This document shows positions 60,000 through 64,000 of a stretch of DNA of 64,000 nucleotides, piece after piece. The stretch spans positions 10,575,297-10,639,296 of the forward strand of contig NC_092287.1 in assembly GCF_036320965.1 (NCBI RefSeq). The letters run 5' to 3'. The notes beneath the pieces were generated by a model. The model was not told the origin of the DNA. It did no database searches and saw nothing but the letters and a program-made list of their open reading frames with translations. This DNA comes from Panulirus ornatus (taxonomy: Eukaryota; Arthropoda; Malacostraca; Decapoda; Palinuridae). A program made the position numbers and the translations under genes. The first letter of the stretch is position 1, and every line of letters begins with the position of its first letter.

Positions 60000-61559
60000 T
60001 TTTTTTTTTATTTTTTTTTGCTTTGTCGCTGTTTCCCGCATTTGTGAGGTAGCGCAAGGAAACAGACGAAAGAAATGGCCCAACCCACCCCCATACACAT
60101 GCCTTGATTCAATCCACTGACAGCACGTCAACCCCGGTATACCACATCGCTCCAATTCACTCTATTCCTTGCCCTCCTTTCACCCTCCTGCATGTTCAGG
60201 CCCCGATCACACAAAATCTTTTTCACTCCATCTTTCCACCTCCAATTTGGTCTCCCTCTTCTCCTCGTTCCCTCCACCTCCGACACATATATCCTCTTGG
60301 TCAATCTTTCCTCACTCATTCTCTCCATGTGCCCAAACCACTTCAAAACACCCTCTTCTGCTCTCTCAACCACGCTCTTTTTATTTCCACACATCTCTCT
60401 TACCCTTATGTTACTCGATCAAACCACCTCACACCACACATTGTCCTCAAACATCTCATTTCCAGCACATCCATCCTCCTGCGCACAACTCTATCCATAG
60501 CCCACGCCTCGCAACCATACAACATTGTTGGAACCACTATTCCTTCAAACATACCCATTTTTGCTTTCCGAGATAATGTTCTCGACTTCCACACATTCTT
60601 CAAGGCTCCCAGAATTTTCGCCCCCTCCCCCACCCTATGATCCACTTCCGCTTCCATGGTTCCATCCGCTGCCAGATCCACTCCCAGATATCTAAAACAC
60701 TTCACTTCCTCCAGTTTTTCTCCATTCAAACTCACCTCCCAATTGACTTGACCCTCAACCCTACTGTACCTAATAACCTTGCTCTTTTTCACGTTTACTC
60801 TTAACTTTCTTCTTCCACACACTTTACCAAACTCAGTCACCAGCTTCTGCAGTTTCTCACATGAATCAGCCACCAGCGCTGTATCATCAGCGAACAACAA
60901 CTGACTCACTTCCCAAGCTCTCTCATCCCCAACAGACTTCATACTTGCCCCTCTTTCCAAAACTCTTGCATTTACCTCCCTAACAACCCCATCCATAAAC
61001 AAATTAAACAACCATGGAGACATCACACACCCCTGCCGCAAAGCTACATTCACTGAGAACCAATCACTTTCCTCTCTTCCTACACGTACACATGCCTTAC
61101 ATCCTCGATAAAAACTTTTCACTGCTTCTAACAACTTGCCTCCCACACCATATATTCTTAATACATTCCACGGAGCATCTCTATCAACTCTATCATATGC
61201 CTTCTCCAGATCCATAAATGCTACATAAGGTTGGTAAGGTTATTTAATGTATGTATGACTCATGGTGAGGTGCCTGAGGATTGGCGGAATGCGTGCATAG
61301 TGCCATTGTACAAAGGCAAAGGGGATAAGAGTGAGTGCTCAAATTACAGAGGTATAAGTTTGTTGAGTATTCCTGGTAAATTATATGGGAGGGTATTGAT
61401 TGAGAGGGTGAAGGCATGTACAGAGCATCAGATTGGGGAAGAGCAGTGTGGTTTCAGAAGTGGTAGAGGATGTGTGGATCAGGTGTTTGCTTTGAAGAAT
61501 GTATGTGAGAAATACTAAGAAAAGCAAATGGATTTGTATGTAGCATTTATGGATCTGGA

Positions 61560-61562
<3 letters not shown>
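60000..61562 (-). mobile_element. RTE-A copy 20, 5'-inverted (twin-priming structure)
   Basis: Antisense 3' part 60000-61227: poly-T, minimal 3'UTR, RT back to AFMDLEKAYDRVD. Sense 5' part 61228-61562: LVRLFNVCMTHGEVPEDWRN to VAFMDLE. The outer end of the sense part and the inner end of the antisense part overlap by about 25 bases of the same sequence (ATGTAGCATTTATGGATCTG), a small duplication typical of twin priming. TA tracts flank both ends. Confidence 0.9.
60406..61215 (-). pseudogene. RTE-A reverse transcriptase, motif A to C-terminal region (copy 20)
   Basis: Open for 269 codons: [86 protein letters not shown] 4-base deletion near 60413 shifts the frame; the remainder is open at 60128-60394. 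Confidence 0.87.

Positions 61563-61627
<65 letters not shown>
61563..61627. repeat. (TA)n microsatellite
   Basis: TA run from the end of copy 20 to the poly-T of copy 21. Confidence 0.97.
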
Positions 61628-61644
<17 letters not shown>

Positions 61645-62575
61645 GCCGCTGTCTCCCGCGTTTGCGAGGTAGCGCAAGGAAACAGACGAAAGAAATGGCC
61701 CAACCCACCCCCATACACATGTATATACATACGTCCACACACGCAAAATATACATACCTACACAGCTTTCCATGGTTTACCCCAGACGCTTCACATGCCC
61801 TGATTCAATCCACTGACAGCACGTCAACCCCGGTATACCACATCGCTCCAATTCACTCTATTCCTTGCCCTCCTTTCACCCTCCTGCATGTTCAGGCCCC
61901 GATCACACAAAATCTTTTTCACTCCATCTTTCCACCTCCAATTTGGTCTCCCTCTTCTCCTCGTTCCCTCCACCTCTGACACATATATCCTCTTGGTCAA
62001 TATTTCCTCACTCATTCTCTCCATGTGCCCAAACCATTTCAAAACACCCTCTTCTGCTCTCTCAACCACGCTCTTTTTATTTCCACACATCTCTCTTACC
62101 CTTACGTTACTTACTCGATCAAACCACCTCACACCACACATTGTCCTCAAACATCTCATTTCCAGCACATCCATCCTCCTGCGCACCACTCTATCCATAG
62201 CCCACGCCTCGCAACCATACAACATTGTTGGAACCACTATTCCTTCAAACATACCCATTTTTGCTTTCCGAGATAATGTTCTTGACTTCCACACATTCTT
62301 CAAGGCTCCCAGAATTTTCGCCCCCTCCCCCATCCTATGATCCACTTCCGCTTCCATGGTTCCATCCGCTGCCAGATCCACTCCCAGATATCTAAAACAC
62401 TTTACTTCCTCCAGTTTTTCTCCATTCAAACTCACCTCCCAATTGACTTGACCCTCAACCCTACTGTACCTAATAACCTTGCTCTTATTCACATTTACTC
62501 TTAACTTTCTTCTTTCACACACTTTACCAAACTCAGTCACCAGCTTCTGCAGTTTTTCACATGAATCAGCCACCA
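61628..62575 (-). mobile_element. RTE-A copy 21, antisense, short 3'UTR
   Basis: Poly-T, short-form 3'UTR and coding region open at 61824-62575 (MVADSCEKLQKLVTEFGKVC to SDVVYRG, about 250 codons). 5'-truncated just after motif C. A 14-bp TA run separates it from copy 22. Confidence 0.92.
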
Positions 62576-62588
62576 TATATATATATAT

Positions 62589-64000
62589 TTTAGGGAGAAT
62601 AAAAAGATGTTCTGGAAGGAGGTAAATAAAGTGCGTAAGACAAGGGAGCAAATGGGAACTTCAGTGAAGGGCGCAAATGGGGAGGTGATAACAAGTAGTG
62701 GTGATGTGAGAAGGAGATGGAGTGAGTATTTTGAAGGTTTGTTGAATGTGTTTGATGATAGAGTGGCAGATATAGGGTGTTTTGGTCGAGGTGGTGTGCA
62801 AAGTGCGAGGGTTAGGGAAAATGATTTGGTAAACAGAGAAGAGGTAGTAAAAGCTTTGTGCAAGATGAAAGCCGGCAAGGCAGCAGGTTTGGATGGTATT
62901 GCAGTGGAATTTATTAAAAAAGGGGGTGACTGTATTGTTGACTGGTTGGTAAGGTTATTTAATGTATGTATGACTCATGGTGAGGTGCCTGAGGATTGGC
63001 GGAATGCGTGCATAGTGCCATTGTACAAAGGCAAAGGGGATAAGAGTGAGTGCTCAAATTACAGAGGTATAAGTTTGTTGAGTATTCCTGGCAAATTATA
63101 TGGGAGGGTATTGATTGAGAGGGTGAAGGCATGTACAGAGCATCAGATTGGGGAAGAGCAGTGTGGTTTCAGAAGTGGTAGAGGATGTGTGGATCAGGTG
63201 TTTGCTTTGAAGAATGTATGTGAGAAATACTTAGAAAAGCAAATGGATTTGTATGTAGCATTTATGGATCTGGAGAAGGCATATGATAGAGTTAATAGAG
63301 ATGCTCTGTGGAAGGTATTAAGAATATATGGTGTGTGAGGCAAGTTGTTAGAAGCAGTGAAAAGTTTTTATCGAGGATGTAAGGCATGTGTACATGTTGG
63401 AAGAGAGGAAAGTGATTGGTTCTCAGTGAATGTAGGTTTGCGGCAGGGGTGTGTGATGTCTCCATGGTTGTTTAATTTGTTTATGGATGGGGTTGTTAGG
63501 GAGGTGAATGCAAGAGTTTTGGAAAGAGGGGCAAGTATGAAGTCTGTTGTGGATGAGAGAGCTTGGGAAGTGAGTCAGTTGTTGTTCGCTGATGATACAG
63601 CGCTGGTGGCTGATTCATGTGAGAAACTGCAGAAGCTGGTGACTGAGTTTGGTAAAGTGTGTGAAAGAAGAAAGTTAAGAGTAAATGTGAATAAGAGGAA
63701 GGTTATTAGGTACAGTAGGGTTGAGGGTCAAGTCAATTGGGAGGTGAGTTTGAATGGAGAAAAACTGGAGGAAGTGAAGTGTTTTAGATATCTGGGAGTG
63801 GATCTGGCAGCGGATGGAACCATGGAAGCGGAAGTGAATCATAGGGTGGGGGAGGGGGCGAAAATTCTGGGAGCCTTGAAGAATGTGTGGAAGTCGAGAA
63901 CATAATCTCGGAAAGCAAAATTGGTTATGTTTGAAGGAATAGTGGTTCCAACAATGTTGTATGGTTGCGAGGCGTGGGCTATGGATAGAGTTGTGCGCAG
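62589..64000 (+). mobile_element. RTE-A copy 22, sense, continues past the window end
   Basis: Begins in the linker (FRENKKMFWKEVNKVRKTRE). Coding pieces 62607-63338 and 63345-63905. Two single-base lesions are visible: TGA for GGA at 63337 (GVGGKLL region) and TAA for TTA at 63904 (SRTLSRK region). It is otherwise close to the consensus of the young copies. Confidence 0.92.
62607..63338 (+). pseudogene. RTE-A reverse transcriptase N-terminal part (copy 22)
   Basis: Open for 243 codons: KTREQMGTSVKGANGEVITS, KAGKAAGLDGIAVEFIKKG, YKGKGDKSECSNYRGISLLS, QCGFRSGRGCVDQVFAL, FMDLEKAYDRVNRDALWKVL. Stops at a TGA where other copies have GGA in YGVGGKLL. The second part is open from 63345 with motifs B to E. 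Confidence 0.87.

Noticed and set aside
61628..64000. Copies 21 and 22 as a fourth twin-primed insertion
   Set aside because: The sense part continues at least 390 bp beyond the point where the antisense part stops, so the two breakpoints are not adjacent; two separate insertions at a TA tract fit better. The right end is outside the window.

Overview
The window is eukaryotic, repeat-dominated DNA with no recognisable complete host gene. Non-LTR retrotransposons of the RTE type (APE-like endonuclease plus reverse transcriptase), one Ty3/Gypsy LTR element, very long (TA)n tracts and homogeneous satellites point to an animal. I infer an arthropod, most plausibly a decapod crustacean, but no single-copy gene proves it.

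Layout: 1-1.5 kb has only short repeats. 1.56-4.5 kb is a GC-rich minisatellite/satellite block. 5.37-6.72 kb is a 112-bp satellite of about 12 near-identical units. 6.7-12.1 kb is antisense copies of an older RTE family (RTE-B), one of them interrupted by a copy of a second family (RTE-A). 15.9-22.6 kb is a degraded Gypsy element with both LTRs, PBS, gag, protease, RT/RNase H, integrase and polypurine tract; an RTE-A copy sits inside its integrase. 23.2-35.6 kb is a dense pile of RTE-A and RTE-B copies, with a tandem duplication and self-nested insertions. 35.6-44.3 kb is mostly unrecognised sequence carrying one 70-bp tail-only insertion and one nearly complete RTE-A copy. 44.4-64 kb is again RTE-A, with short composite elements and (TA)n tracts; the longest copy, with 5'UTR and endonuclease, lies at 53.6-57.0 kb.

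The most interesting system is RTE-A and its dependants. About 22 copies show: (1) a short non-autonomous element (called S here) built from the RTE-A 5'UTR fused to an RTE-A-like 3' hairpin tail; (2) three inverted copies with the geometry of twin priming; (3) target-site duplications of 7-10 bp that order the insertions; (4) a progressively shortened 3'UTR (long, short, minimal) that tracks copy age; (5) repeated insertion into older RTE-A 3'UTRs and into (TA)n. Some copies are very similar to each other, and a 390-residue reverse transcriptase stretch is still open, so the family was active recently.

All coordinates of repeat boundaries were read by eye and may be off by a few bases. A pair of phase-compatible exon-like segments at 4.7 and 41.5 kb leaves open that much of the window is an intron of a host gene on the plus strand; this is weak.
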